A DNA stretch of 44,234 bases from Variovorax paradoxus (GCF_018614915.1 NZ_JAGGNU010000084.1:1-44234), one strand, 5' to 3'; counted from the stretch's first letter, positions 7,891 through 17,398 are shown. A program made the numbers and translations. The notes: generated by a model from the letters alone, not told the origin.

Positions 7891-9117
7891 TCACCAGAGG
7901 TCCATCTTCGGCACCGCGTAGCCGAGCACGGCGGGCACCAGTTTGCCGTCCTTCACGGTCCCGATGTTCACCTTGATGTTGGTGGCCGGGAATGGCGCGG
8001 AAATGTCGTACTTGATATCGCTCGCATACCCTTGCAGGCTCGCACTCGTGAAGGTCGTCTCGAGCAGCGTGGTGTGAATCAACTCGCCGGTCAGCTTGTC
8101 GGGGCCGTGCTTCTTCGCCGCCGCCTCGACGGCGCGCACCAGCAGCAGCGACTGCGCGATGCCACCAATGGTGACGCCGTTCCAAGGCGCCTTCAGGCCG
8201 TACTTGGCAGTCAGCATGTCGTAGAAGCGCTTGACCTCGGTGTCGTCGTCGGTGGACAGCGCGCCGCCTTGCGTTTCGTAGTCACCCTCAAGCGTCTGGA
8301 TACCGCCCATCGGCTTCGCGATGAAGGTCGGAGCGTTGTGCATCGCAAATGCCACCGGCACCTTCTTGTTCAACGCGGCCAGCGCGCGCTTGATCGCGAT
8401 CGCCTGCTGGATCGACGCCGGTGCGAGGATGACTTCGGCGCCCGCGTTGGTCACCCGTCGCATCTGCAGCGTCAGATCGGCTGGCTGCGCTTCCGCGTAG
8501 ACGACCTCGACGAGCTCGACCACCTTCGGATTGGCCTTTGCAAAAGCGATCATGCCCTTGGCGACATCGACGTAGCTCGGGGACCATTCCGAGGTCACCA
8601 TCGCCACCTTCACGGGACGCTTGCCTTCGCCTTTGGTCTTGTGGAACCAGTCGACGAAGCCGACGAACTCGTGCGCGAAGGTCGGCCGCAGCGACAGGAT
8701 CCACTGGTTGGGCCGCCAGGCGAAGCCGTTGCTGGCCGAGGCGCTGAACATCACGACCTTGTCGTTCGGCAGGCGCTGCTGCAGCGCGGCCGTGTCCGGG
8801 CCGGCCAGCGAGAAGCCGACCAGCGGCTTCTCGGCCAGGATGCCGGGCCACAGGCTGGCCGTTTGTGCAGTCTCGAAGCGCGTGTCGTAAGCTTTCAGCT
8901 GCAGCACGATGCCCTGCTTGGCACCGACCTCGGCATTCCACCATTTGACGACCGCCTCTCGTCCACCGCCGATGGACGGCATCACGGTCGAGAACGGTCC
9001 TGAAAAGTCAGACAACGAAGGCACGACGTAGGTGGTCTGCGCCTGGGTCGGCGTCGACAGCGCGAGCCCGAGCAACGCCAGGACGGCGGCATACCGGATG
9101 GGTGCGGTGAATCTCAT
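7891..9117 (-). CDS. Periplasmic binding protein, module 1 (408 aa)
   Basis: Receptor of the first transporter module. The Sec signal peptide is MRFTAPIRYAAVLALLGLAL followed by STPTQAQ, with a likely cut after TQA. The mature chain opens TTYVVPSLSDFSGPF, typical of type-1 periplasmic binding proteins of the Liv/HAAT class. The reading frame is open far upstream, but the ATG at 9117 is the one that places the signal peptide first, and it has GGAGA eight bases upstream. It ends five bases before the LivF start and follows LivM after 59 bases, the longest gap inside this module. The ligand is unknown. Confidence 0.9.
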   Translation of the reverse strand: MRFTAPIRYAAVLALLGLALSTPTQAQTTYVVPSLSDFSGPFSTVMPSIGGGREAVVKWWNAEVGAKQGIVLQLKAYDTRFETAQTASLWPGILAEKPLVGFSLAGPDTAALQQRLPNDKVVMFSASASNGFAWRPNQWILSLRPTFAHEFVGFVDWFHKTKGEGKRPVKVAMVTSEWSPSYVDVAKGMIAFAKANPKVVELVEVVYAEAQPADLTLQMRRVTNAGAEVILAPASIQQAIAIKRALAALNKKVPVAFAMHNAPTFIAKPMGGIQTLEGDYETQGGALSTDDDTEVKRFYDMLTAKYGLKAPWNGVTIGGIAQSLLLVRAVEAAAKKHGPDKLTGELIHTTLLETTFTSASLQGYASDIKYDISAPFPATNIKVNIGTVKDGKLVPAVLGYAVPKMDLW

Positions 9118-9176
9118 GGTGTGTCTCCAGTTGGTTTCTAGAAAGCTGTCTTCGCGCGGTCGGGATGCAGAGCGAA

Positions 9177-10229
9177 TCAATAAGGGAAGGGCCAGCGCCG
9201 CCAGGCCTGCTTGGCCGTGTTGACGCGGTGCATCAGGCCCTTGGGCTCGAAAAGCAGGAACAGAATGACGACCGTGCCGAGCAGCACGTTCATGCTTGCG
9301 AAAACAATGTCCTGGCCGACGATCGGAAAAGCTTGCGACAGCGACGCTCCGAGGCTCGCGACAGCTTCTCGCGTGAGCTGGATCAACACGGTGCCGACCA
9401 GAGCGCCGACGATGGAACCCAGCCCTCCGACGATCATCATGGAGATCAGCCAGATCGAGCTGAACAGGGTGAACTGCTCGACCGAGACGTGCCGTAGCGC
9501 GATGGCCCACAACCCGCCCGCGATACCGGCGTAGAAGGCGCCGACGAGGAATGCGCGCATCTTCGCCATCATCACGTCGATGCCCATCATGCCGGCCGCC
9601 ACATCGTCGTCGCGCACCGCCTCGAAGGCACGGCCGTGCCGCGAGCGCACGATGCCGAAGGCGCCGAAGGTCATGATCACCAGCACGATGAAAGAGAAGT
9701 AGTAGATCGCCGTGTCGTTCGCCAGGTTGATGCCGAAGGCGGTCGCACCCTCCATGTGCACGCCGCCAGGCCCGCCTAACCAGTCGCGCGGCAGGTTGAG
9801 CGCGAAGAAGTGGAACAGCGCCTGTGCGGCGATGGTCGTCAGCGCCAGGTAGAAGCCCTTGATGCGTGCCGCGGACAACCCGAACAGCGATCCGAACACC
9901 GCCGCCGCCACGCCGCCGAAGATCAACGCCAACGGCACTGGAAAGGACCAGTGCGACACCGCGATTGCACAGGCGTAGGCGCCGACGCCCATGAATGCCG
10001 ACTGCCCCAGGTTGATCTGCCCGGCATAGCCGGTGCAGATCTGCAGGCCGATCACCGCCACCGCGGTGATGAAGATCGTGTAGCCCATGCTGACCCAGCG
10101 CTCAGGCGCCACCCAGGGCAACGCCAGCAGGACGATGACAAAGAGCACCAGCGCCGCCCATTGCGGGCGCGTGCGGATCAGCGAACGGTCGCGACCGTAG
10201 CTGGTGAAGTAGACACCGGATGCATCCAT
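9177..10229 (-). CDS. LivM-type inner-membrane permease, module 1 (350 aa)
   Basis: This is one half of the transmembrane pore. It has repeated hydrophobic helices, beginning AALVLFVIVLLALPWVA near residue 27, and the LivM hallmark GYAGQINLGQSAFMGVGAYA around residues 66-85. The cytoplasmic loop AVRDDDVAAGMMGID is the usual coupling segment that contacts the ATPase. It starts one base after the LivH stop, so the two halves are translated together. The length is typical. Confidence 0.92.
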   Translation of the reverse strand: MDASGVYFTSYGRDRSLIRTRPQWAALVLFVIVLLALPWVAPERWVSMGYTIFITAVAVIGLQICTGYAGQINLGQSAFMGVGAYACAIAVSHWSFPVPLALIFGGVAAAVFGSLFGLSAARIKGFYLALTTIAAQALFHFFALNLPRDWLGGPGGVHMEGATAFGINLANDTAIYYFSFIVLVIMTFGAFGIVRSRHGRAFEAVRDDDVAAGMMGIDVMMAKMRAFLVGAFYAGIAGGLWAIALRHVSVEQFTLFSSIWLISMMIVGGLGSIVGALVGTVLIQLTREAVASLGASLSQAFPIVGQDIVFASMNVLLGTVVILFLLFEPKGLMHRVNTAKQAWRRWPFPY

Positions 10230-10230
10230 C

Positions 10231-11112
10231 TCAGACCCTTTCGATCGCGCGCCATCCGAACAACCCTGTGGGGCGAACGAACAGCATGAACAGCATGAAA
10301 ACGTAGGGCACGATGGTCGAGGCCGAACCGCCGATCACAGGGTCCACATAGGCGCTGACCAACGACTGCAGCACGCCCATGACTGCGCCGGCAAGCAGCA
10401 GCCCGAAGATCGACTCGAGCCCTGCAAACAACGCCACCGGCAACGCCGCCAGCCCGATCTCGGCCGACACCAGCGTGAGCGAGCGACCGTTGAGATAGAC
10501 GATGGCGCCCAGTGTGGAGATCGCCGCGCCCATCATCCAGGCGAGCGTGGTGGCGCGCTTGACGGAAATACCCATCGAGATCGCGGTTGCCGGGTCTTCC
10601 GCCACTGCCGTGAGCGTGAGGCCAAAGCGCGAGCGATTGAAGAACCACCACAGCGCCGCCGCCAGCGCCACCGTGAACGCCGCGCCGATGGCCAGTGAGG
10701 TCGGCAGGATCAGTTCGCCCAAGATGATCGGAGCGGGCGGCAGCAGCGCCGGGAACTGCCGGTCCATCGGACCCCAGATCACGAGGATCAGGCCGCGGAT
10801 CAGAATTACCAGGCCAATGGTGACCATCACCATCGAGAACACCGACTCGCCAATCAGCCGGGAGAAGAACAAGCGCTCGATGATGACGCCATAGGCCAGC
10901 GAACAGACGAAGGCGAGCGGGACCGCGATCGCGGCCGGCAGCCCGCTGGCCATCACCAACGTCCATACCGTGAAGGCGCCGACCAGCATCAGTTCGCCCT
11001 GCGCGAAATTGAAGACCTTGCTGGCCCGGTAGATCACGACAAAGCCGAGCGCCAGCAGCGCGTAGAGCTGGCCGATCAACACGCCGTTGATCACGTAGTT
11101 CAGGAATTCCAT
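10231..11112 (-). CDS. LivH-type inner-membrane permease, module 1 (293 aa)
   Basis: The second pore subunit. It opens with MEFLNYVINGVLIGQLYALL and carries the LivH hallmark ASKVFNFAQGELMLVGAF near residues 30-47. It has about eight hydrophobic segments, and the coupling loop AVAEDPATAISMGI is present. Its ATG overlaps the stop codon of the preceding acyl-CoA synthetase by one base (TGATG), so synthetase and permease are translationally coupled. That arrangement is repeated in module 2. Confidence 0.92.
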   Translation of the reverse strand: MEFLNYVINGVLIGQLYALLALGFVVIYRASKVFNFAQGELMLVGAFTVWTLVMASGLPAAIAVPLAFVCSLAYGVIIERLFFSRLIGESVFSMVMVTIGLVILIRGLILVIWGPMDRQFPALLPPAPIILGELILPTSLAIGAAFTVALAAALWWFFNRSRFGLTLTAVAEDPATAISMGISVKRATTLAWMMGAAISTLGAIVYLNGRSLTLVSAEIGLAALPVALFAGLESIFGLLLAGAVMGVLQSLVSAYVDPVIGGSASTIVPYVFMLFMLFVRPTGLFGWRAIERV

Positions 11113-13097
11113 CAGAGCACCTCCTGGGCTTCACGGGCGGAGAGGATGGGAGAAGGTGGCCGGGCAGATGCGCCCGAAGTCGGCCGGGTGGCAGTGCCGA
11201 GCCGCATCGCGGCGCGCAGCGTGCCGCTGCGGCCATCCTGATAGCGCACGGGAATCGACACGTCGAGCTCGGTCTGGTTCGCATACAGCGCATCGACCAC
11301 ATCGCGGTAGCGCTCCTCGATGAACTCGCGCTTGAGCTTGCGCGTGCGCGTGAGCTCGCCCTCGTCTGCATCGAGTTCCTTGGGCAGGTTCGCGAAGCGC
11401 ATCACACGGGCCGCGGGTTCCAGCTTGTCATTGACGGCGCGGATTTCGGCCGCAACCTGCTCGACGATCTCCGGGCGCTGCGACAGATCGGTGAAGGTGG
11501 TGAAGCCGATGTTGCGCTGCTCGGCCCAGCGCGCGAACACCACGTAGTCGATGTTCACCAGCGCCACCACGAAGTCATGCTGCTGGCTGCCGATGACCAA
11601 CACCTCCTTGATGTAGGGAGAGAAGCGCAGCCGGACCTCGATGAACTGCTTGGGGTATTTCGCGCCGGAGCGCAGCTCGCTCATGTGCTCCACGCGATCG
11701 TAGTAGATGAGCTCCGAGGCGGGCGAGCGGCCCACGGCATCGCCCGAGCGGTACCACTCGCCGTCATACTTCTCGGCCGTCTTATCGGGTCGCTTCCAGT
11801 ATCCGGTGAAGCCGACGCCACCGCGCAACTGCAGTTCGCCGGCGTCGGAGATGCGCCACTGCAGCGCCTCGCCCCACTCGGTGGCCTCGGTCAACGGGAG
11901 GCCGATGGTCTCAGGGTCGTACTGCACGCCGGTGTGGGCCGACACGATGCCGAACTCGCTGCAGGCGTAGATGTTGCGCAGCGCAATGCCCATGCCCGCG
12001 AAAAGGCGCACCACGTCGGGCGACATCGCCGCACCGCCCGTGATCGCGACCTTCACGCGCTTCAACCCCAACTGGTCGCGCAGGCCGCGCAACACGCTCC
12101 ACTCAGCAACGACGTTGGCCAGCCGCGCCGACAGCGTCGATGTGCCGCCCTCGATGCGGGCAAGGTTCACCTTCTTGCCGGCGGCCAGGGCCCACTCGAC
12201 CATCTTGCGCCGCAACCAGCCGGCATCGATCATGCGGCTGAACACGCCTGAGGCGAGGTTCTCCCATTGGCGCGGCCCGAGCACGATCACGTCGACCGCC
12301 AGTTCGCGGATCGCCTCCGGCACCTGGTCGGGCCGCTCGGCGAAGTTCACGCGCATCGGCAGCGACATGCCCAGCGTGACGCCGAACCACTGCTCGGGCA
12401 CCCACGAAAGCGGGATGTACGAGAGGTACTCGCTGTGCGGCTGGATCTCCAGTGCGCGCCGCAGCCGCTCGGCGCAGTCGAGCAGCGCACGGTGCGTCGT
12501 GATCACGCCTTTGGGACTTCCGGTCGTGCCAGAGGTGTAGGCCAGCAGTGCGATGTCGTCGGTCTGGCCGCGCTCGATCTCCTGGTCGATGCGCTGCGGG
12601 GATTCGCGCGCGAGCGACAGGCCGCCTTCGACCAGCGTCTCCAGGCTCCTGAGATTAGGCTGCCGGTAGTCCCACAGGCCACCGGGCTCGCAATAAAAGA
12701 TCGCCCGGATCAGCGGGCAGTGCGGCAAGGCGGTGAGCGACTTGTCGACCTGTTCCTGGTCCTCTGCGAAGATGGCGACCACCTCCGCGTCGTCGGCCAC
12801 GTAGCGCAGCTCGTCTTCGGAGGAGTCCGGGTACAGCGTCACCGTTTTCGCGCCGATGGCCATCGCTGCCCATTCGACCCAGTAGATCTCGGGCCGGTTC
12901 TCGCCGATAACCATCACGGTCTGACCACGCTCGATGCCCTGCGCCAACAGGCCGAAGGCCGCGCCGCGCACCTTCTCGTAGATCTGCCGCCAGGTGTATT
13001 CGCGCCAGATTCCGCGCTGCTTGTAGCGGTGACCGACGAGCGGGGCGCGTTCGCGGCTGTTGTAGAGCAGCCATTGGGGGACGGTTTGCGGCTTCAT
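11112..13097 (-). CDS. Long acyl-CoA synthetase embedded in transporter operon, module 1 (661 aa)
   Basis: An ANL enzyme of the long (FAA1/FadD15-like) class. It would convert an imported acid to its CoA ester on the cytoplasmic face. The ATP loop YTSGTTGSPKG (residues 187-197) is intact, and GELTRTRKLKR near the C-terminus supplies the conserved basic motif of this class. A 30-residue proline- and alanine-rich tail follows the conserved domain. It overlaps LivG upstream by four bases (ATGA) and LivH downstream by one base, so it sits inside the transporter operon without its own start signals. Its paralogue at 29427 occupies the identical position in module 2. Confidence 0.9.
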   Translation of the reverse strand: MKPQTVPQWLLYNSRERAPLVGHRYKQRGIWREYTWRQIYEKVRGAAFGLLAQGIERGQTVMVIGENRPEIYWVEWAAMAIGAKTVTLYPDSSEDELRYVADDAEVVAIFAEDQEQVDKSLTALPHCPLIRAIFYCEPGGLWDYRQPNLRSLETLVEGGLSLARESPQRIDQEIERGQTDDIALLAYTSGTTGSPKGVITTHRALLDCAERLRRALEIQPHSEYLSYIPLSWVPEQWFGVTLGMSLPMRVNFAERPDQVPEAIRELAVDVIVLGPRQWENLASGVFSRMIDAGWLRRKMVEWALAAGKKVNLARIEGGTSTLSARLANVVAEWSVLRGLRDQLGLKRVKVAITGGAAMSPDVVRLFAGMGIALRNIYACSEFGIVSAHTGVQYDPETIGLPLTEATEWGEALQWRISDAGELQLRGGVGFTGYWKRPDKTAEKYDGEWYRSGDAVGRSPASELIYYDRVEHMSELRSGAKYPKQFIEVRLRFSPYIKEVLVIGSQQHDFVVALVNIDYVVFARWAEQRNIGFTTFTDLSQRPEIVEQVAAEIRAVNDKLEPAARVMRFANLPKELDADEGELTRTRKLKREFIEERYRDVVDALYANQTELDVSIPVRYQDGRSGTLRAAMRLGTATRPTSGASARPPSPILSAREAQEVL

Positions 13098-13882
13098 GCC
13101 TTGGCTCCCAGATAAGCGGAAATCACTTCCGGGTTGTTCTGCACCTCATCGGGCGTGCCCTGCGCGATCTTGCGGCCGAAGTTCAGAACGACCACGCGGT
13201 CGGCGATGTCCATTACCACGCCCATGTCGTGCTCGACCAGAACCACCGGGATCTTCTTGAACTCGCGCACATCGAGGATGAAACGCGCAAGATCCTCCTT
13301 CTCTTCGGCGTTCATGCCGGCCATCGGCTCGTCGAGCAAGAGCACCTGCGGATCGGTGGCCAGCGCACGCCCGAGGTCCACGCGCTTGCGCATACCATAG
13401 CCCAGCGTGCCGACAGGCTGGTGGCGGATGTGCTCGATTTCGAGGAAATCAATGATCTCCTCGGCCTTCTCTCGGTGGTGCACCTCCTCACGATGCGTGA
13501 ACGGAAAGTACGTGAAGGCCTGCAGCAGGCTGGTTTTCATGTGTGCGAAGCGGCCAACCATGATGTTGTCGATCACGCTCATGCGCCCCAGCAAGTGCGT
13601 ACCCTGAAAGGTGCGCGCCATGCCTGACACCGCCACGCGGTGCACCGGCCATCCGCCGATGTCTTGGCCCTTGTAATGGATGCTGCCGACCTGCGGCCGG
13701 TAGAAACCAGAAAGCACGTTGAGGAAGGAACTCTTCCCGGCGCCATTGGGCCCGATCAGCGCGACGAGCTCATCGGCGCGCACCTCGATGGTGAGCTTCT
13801 CCAGCGCGGTCACACCACCGAATCGCAGCGTGACATCGCGCACGTCGATCACGTTGCCCGTGGCTTGCGAGGTACAGCTCAT
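13094..13882 (-). CDS. LivG-type ABC transporter ATPase, module 1 (262 aa)
   Basis: The second nucleotide-binding subunit. Walker A is GPNGAGKSS (residues 44-52) and Walker B is VLLLDEPMAGMNAEEKEDL. The signature region is GYGMRKRVDLGRAL, a LivG-style variant without LSGG. The frame is open further upstream into the SDR gene, but the ATG at 13882 gives the normal family length and lies 10 bases after the SDR stop. Its ribosome-binding site is weak (gagcaagacgac), so it may depend on coupling. It opens the transporter module within the long leftward operon. Confidence 0.9.
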   Translation of the reverse strand: MSCTSQATGNVIDVRDVTLRFGGVTALEKLTIEVRADELVALIGPNGAGKSSFLNVLSGFYRPQVGSIHYKGQDIGGWPVHRVAVSGMARTFQGTHLLGRMSVIDNIMVGRFAHMKTSLLQAFTYFPFTHREEVHHREKAEEIIDFLEIEHIRHQPVGTLGYGMRKRVDLGRALATDPQVLLLDEPMAGMNAEEKEDLARFILDVREFKKIPVVLVEHDMGVVMDIADRVVVLNFGRKIAQGTPDEVQNNPEVISAYLGAKA

Positions 13883-13892
13883 GTCGTCTTGC

Positions 13893-14729
13893 TCAGGCGA
13901 GCGTGAAACCACCGCCGCAGACGATGGTCTGGCCGGAGATGTAGTTGGACTCGGGTGTGCAGAAGAGATAAATCGCACCCGCGGCTTCTTCAGGCGTACC
14001 ACCGCGGCCCAGCGGGATCTGCACTTCCATCGCCTTCATCAGGCCGGGATTCACGCCAACCTTGATGTCGCGGCCTTCCACGCTGATCTGCGCGTCGGCG
14101 TCGGCCGTGGCCTCGGTCAGGCGCGTGTGGATCAGGCCGAAAGCCACCGTGTTCACGTTGACATTCAGCCGACCCCATTCCTTGGAGAGCGCCTTGGTCA
14201 ACCCCGTGACGCCGGCCTTGGCGGCCGCGTAGTTGGCCTGACCCGCGTTGCCACCGAGCCCGGCAATGGAAGAGATATTGACCACCTTGCGGTAGTTCAC
14301 CACGCCGGCCTCCTGGTCGGCCTTGACCAGCGAGCGCAGCACCGGTTGCGCGGCACGCAGGATGCGAAACGGTGCCGTCAGGTGGCAGTCAAGCATGGCG
14401 TACCACTGCTCGTCTGTCATCTTCTGGATCACGTTGTCCCAGGTATAGCCCGCGTTGTTGACAATGACGTCGAGTCCTTGGTAGGTATCGACTGCGGTCT
14501 TGATGAAGCGGTCGGCGAAGTCGGGCGCGGTGACGTTGCCCCAGCAGGCCACGGCCTCGCCGCCGGCGGCCTGGATGTCTTTCGCGGCCTGCTCGGCCAC
14601 GTCGCGGTCCAGGTCGTTGACGACCACGCGTGCACCCTCGGCCGCGAGCTTGAGCGCCAGGGCGCGGCCGATGCCCCGGCCCGAGCCGCTGACCAGGGCG
14701 ACTTTTCCTGTGAGATTTCGGGTTGTCAT
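13893..14729 (-). CDS. SDR-family dehydrogenase, 3-hydroxyacyl-CoA dehydrogenase-like (278 aa)
   Basis: A classical short-chain dehydrogenase with intact motifs: GSGRGIG near residues 15-21, NNAG near 90, and the catalytic YAAAKAGVTGLTKALSKEWG. It resembles the dehydrogenase domain of multifunctional beta-oxidation enzymes and FabG-like 3-hydroxyacyl-CoA dehydrogenases. An (R)-specific oxidation would pair naturally with the MaoC hydratases upstream in the same operon. The ATG has a good GGAG ribosome-binding site. It is 34 bases downstream of the synthetase gene. NAD versus NADP use is not decided; Asp in VVVNDLDRD favours NAD(H). Confidence 0.88.
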   Translation of the reverse strand: MTTRNLTGKVALVSGSGRGIGRALALKLAAEGARVVVNDLDRDVAEQAAKDIQAAGGEAVACWGNVTAPDFADRFIKTAVDTYQGLDVIVNNAGYTWDNVIQKMTDEQWYAMLDCHLTAPFRILRAAQPVLRSLVKADQEAGVVNYRKVVNISSIAGLGGNAGQANYAAAKAGVTGLTKALSKEWGRLNVNVNTVAFGLIHTRLTEATADADAQISVEGRDIKVGVNPGLMKAMEVQIPLGRGGTPEEAAGAIYLFCTPESNYISGQTIVCGGGFTLA

Positions 14730-14763
14730 GCAGTGCTCCGGTGGTGACGGGGGCAGATCCCCG

Positions 14764-16509
14764 TCATGCGTTTTGAATGAAAGAGGAAGACGAAGCGCGC
14801 TCGGCGTACAGGTCAGCCCATTGCGTGCGCAACCTGTACTTCATGACCTTGCCGCCCACCGTTTCCGGCAGCGCCTCGACGAAGACCACGCGCTTGGGCG
14901 ACTCGAATCCAGCCAGGCCTGCACCGGCCCAGACCAGCAGTTCGTCCCCCGTCAAGTCAGGGGTGCGCGGGACGACGAAGGCGGTCACAGCTTCGCCCCA
15001 TCGCGCGTGCGCCAGGCCCACTACCGCTGCCTTCAGCACGGCGGGATGGGCATGCAGGCGTGCCTCCACGCGCAGGCTGGAGACGTTCTCGCCGCCTGAC
15101 TTAATGATGTCCTTGTAGCGGTCGACCATGGTGCGCATGCCGTCCTCGCCGACCAGGCAGCTGTCGCCGGAATGGAGCCAGCCTCCGGCGAAGGCCTGAG
15201 CTGTGGCTTCGGGGTCGCGGTAGTAGCCGGCCATGGTCACAGGCGAGCGGTACACCGCCTCACCCGCAACCCCGGTCACGCCCTGCAAAACCAGATCGTT
15301 GCCGTCCACATCGAATACGGTCGACGCCAGCAGGGGGCTGGGCACACCGACGTAGTTGACCGTGCTGCCGGCGGACTCGAATTTCTCGCGCTGGACGACC
15401 GGCCAAAAGCGGTGACAGCTGATCGACTCGGTCTGCCCGAAGATTCCCACGAGTTGAAAGCCCGAGCGCGCCACAGACTCCAGCCGGGCCAGCACCGGCG
15501 GCTCGACCGCGCCCCAGCCGTACACGATGACGCTCAGCGTCTTTTCTGCGGGCGCGAGCGCTTCGAGCTCGACGCTGATCTGCTTGACCGACTGCGGCGA
15601 GCCACCCCAGACGGCGGTAGCGCGGTGTGCGATGACGGCCTGTGCAGTCCCCTGTGCGTCCGAACGACGCCCGATGACCAGCTTGCCGCCGGCTACCAGG
15701 GCTGGCAGCGACAGGATCTGGTCGCCGATGTGATAGACCACAGGCAGGAAGGCGACGAGCGTGACGTGCGACTCGATGTCGACGCCTCGAGTGAAAGACA
15801 GCGCGAACCCGTGCGCAGCCAGGTAGGCATAGGTGTGGGACAACATCACCGCCTTGGGCATCGCGGTAGTTCCCGACGTGAAGAGAATCTCCCAGATGTC
15901 GTCGCCATGCACCGTCGCCACCGGCTCGACTGATGAATGTCGCGCCACTTCAGCCACGAAATCGGCAGACCCGGCAAACACCTCACCATCGATGCGTATC
16001 GTGACGTTTACAGGCGCGCCTGCGCCCTCGAGGGCCTCGACGACCTCCGGTCGCGTCCCTCCATCCACGATCACGAAGGACGGCGAAAGATGCAGCGCGA
16101 GATACCGGACCACATCCGGTGCGAATGCCGGATTCAAGGAGGCCGCCACGACGCCGACCTTCGCCGCGCCGAGCTTCGCGACATAGGCCTCCACGGAGTT
16201 CTCGCAGGCAAGCATCAGCCGGTCGCCGCGCCGCAGGCCGTGGTCCAGAAGCATGTTTGCGACCCGGTTTGCGAGTTCGTCGGCCTTGCGCCACGTCAGG
16301 CTGGCGAATTCAGGTGACGAGTAGGCCCCTTCCCATCCCACGATCGCCACGTCGTCGGGGCGGCTCCAGGTCATCCGCTCGGTGATGTCGCCGACACACA
16401 CCCTATCCCACCGCTTATCAGCTCTACGGTTGTACAACCTCTCGGTATCGAACATCGCGGCAGCACCCGCTGCGTCGGACCGGTGCGCGGTCGAAGTCGA
16501 CGCCCTCAT
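14764..16509 (-). CDS. AMP-forming acyl-CoA synthetase (581 aa)
   Basis: ANL-family ligase with an ATP loop close to consensus (FTSGTTAMPKA, with Ala for the second Gly), FGQTES, HSGD and the hinge KDIIKSGGENVSS. The C-terminal lysine motif is present as VGGKVMKYRLR, so catalysis is plausible. The ATG at 16509 overlaps the MaoC stop by four bases (ATGA) and has GGGAG upstream. A second in-frame ATG at 16455 would give 563 aa but lacks a ribosome-binding site. It lies between the MaoC pair and an SDR in the long operon. Confidence 0.9.
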   Translation of the reverse strand: MRASTSTAHRSDAAGAAAMFDTERLYNRRADKRWDRVCVGDITERMTWSRPDDVAIVGWEGAYSSPEFASLTWRKADELANRVANMLLDHGLRRGDRLMLACENSVEAYVAKLGAAKVGVVAASLNPAFAPDVVRYLALHLSPSFVIVDGGTRPEVVEALEGAGAPVNVTIRIDGEVFAGSADFVAEVARHSSVEPVATVHGDDIWEILFTSGTTAMPKAVMLSHTYAYLAAHGFALSFTRGVDIESHVTLVAFLPVVYHIGDQILSLPALVAGGKLVIGRRSDAQGTAQAVIAHRATAVWGGSPQSVKQISVELEALAPAEKTLSVIVYGWGAVEPPVLARLESVARSGFQLVGIFGQTESISCHRFWPVVQREKFESAGSTVNYVGVPSPLLASTVFDVDGNDLVLQGVTGVAGEAVYRSPVTMAGYYRDPEATAQAFAGGWLHSGDSCLVGEDGMRTMVDRYKDIIKSGGENVSSLRVEARLHAHPAVLKAAVVGLAHARWGEAVTAFVVPRTPDLTGDELLVWAGAGLAGFESPKRVVFVEALPETVGGKVMKYRLRTQWADLYAERASSSSFIQNA

Positions 16510-16937
16510 GGGCGGCTCCCGATGGCGATGACGGCTTCACCCACGACCTTGGATTCGCCGTACTGATTCTGTAGCTGGAGTTCGACGCGTGCGGCGGGCG
16601 CGCCATCGTCCAGGGTGATCTGCTCGACCACGCGGCCGGTGCAATGGGCTTCGTTATAGAGTTGAAAGATGCCTGTGAAGCGCAGTTCGATGCTGCGGAT
16701 GCGATCCTGTTCGACCCAGTTCGTCAAGAACCGGCCCAGCCAGGCGGCACTGAGCATGCCGTGTCCGAAGACGTCGGGCGCGCCTGCCTTGCGAGCGGCA
16801 TCGGTGTCGATGTGCAGCGGCACGTGGTCGCCCGACGCACCGGCATACAAGGCCAGTTTGGCGCGAGTCAGCGGTTCGATCACGAGCGGAGGCAGGACGG
16901 TGCCGACTTCGAAAACGAATGTGGTGGTAGTGCTCAT
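16506..16937 (-). CDS. MaoC-like dehydratase/hydratase subunit (143 aa)
   Basis: Hot-dog protein with the active-site segment GASGDHVPLHID (residues 34-45), where Asp and His form the hydratase pair. The later FGHGMLSAAWLGRFL is also typical. It is paired with the MaoC_dehydrat_N protein one base upstream (16939). Such adjacent pairs form a heterodimeric (R)-hydroxyacyl dehydratase in which only one chain carries the catalytic Asp-His, as in mycobacterial HadAB-type systems and steroid side-chain hydratases. This chain would be the catalytic one. Confidence 0.88.
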   Translation of the reverse strand: MSTTTTFVFEVGTVLPPLVIEPLTRAKLALYAGASGDHVPLHIDTDAARKAGAPDVFGHGMLSAAWLGRFLTNWVEQDRIRSIELRFTGIFQLYNEAHCTGRVVEQITLDDGAPAARVELQLQNQYGESKVVGEAVIAIGSRP

Positions 16938-16938
16938 C

Positions 16939-17388
16939 TCATTGGCCTTTCGCGTAGACGGGATCGCGATAGATCACGGTGGACGAAGCCGTAGCGATGC
17001 GCGTGCCGTGCTGGTTCGTCACTTCGGTTTTCTTCAGGACGAACTGCAGCGCGCCGCCCTTCTTCTCCTGGATGTCCTGAATGGAGGCCTCGAACGTCAG
17101 TTCGTCGCCCGCGAAAGCGGATGCGTGGTAATCGAAGCGCTGCTGGCCGTGCAGGATGTGCAGCAGGTTCACGCCCAGGCCCTTGAGCCAGTCCAGCGGG
17201 TCCGGGTCGTCCATCATCTCCAGGCAGAAGAAGTAAGTGGGTGGCACCTGCAGCGGCGTGCCGGCCTGTTTGGCCCTGAAAGCCTTCTCTTTGTCGCCGA
17301 TGACGTCGAGGAAGAAACGCAGTTGACCCGCCTCCACGTTGCGCGTTACGCGGCGCAGCGATTTGCCGATTTGCGTCTTGTCCAGCAT
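16939..17388 (-). CDS. MaoC N-terminal-type dehydratase partner subunit (149 aa)
   Basis: It belongs to the FAS1-like/MaoC_dehydrat_N half-dehydratases. The recognisable parts are QVPPTYFFCLEM near residue 47 and HGQQRFDYH near residue 80, the family signature segment. It lacks the GDxNPxH motif and should act only as partner of the chain encoded one base downstream. AGGGAG lies six bases before the ATG. It follows the thiolase after 10 bases. The pair would hydrate an enoyl-CoA too bulky or branched for ordinary crotonases; that last point is inference from known heterodimeric MaoC systems. Confidence 0.85.
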   Translation of the reverse strand: MLDKTQIGKSLRRVTRNVEAGQLRFFLDVIGDKEKAFRAKQAGTPLQVPPTYFFCLEMMDDPDPLDWLKGLGVNLLHILHGQQRFDYHASAFAGDELTFEASIQDIQEKKGGALQFVLKKTEVTNQHGTRIATASSTVIYRDPVYAKGQ

Positions 17389-17398
17389 GCGTAACTCC

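Noticed and set aside
7029..13882. Branched-chain amino acid transporter (livFGHM) as the function
   Set aside because: The subunits are homologous, but the embedded acyl-CoA synthetase and surrounding CoA enzymes point to an organic acid. Only the family, not the cargo, is claimed.
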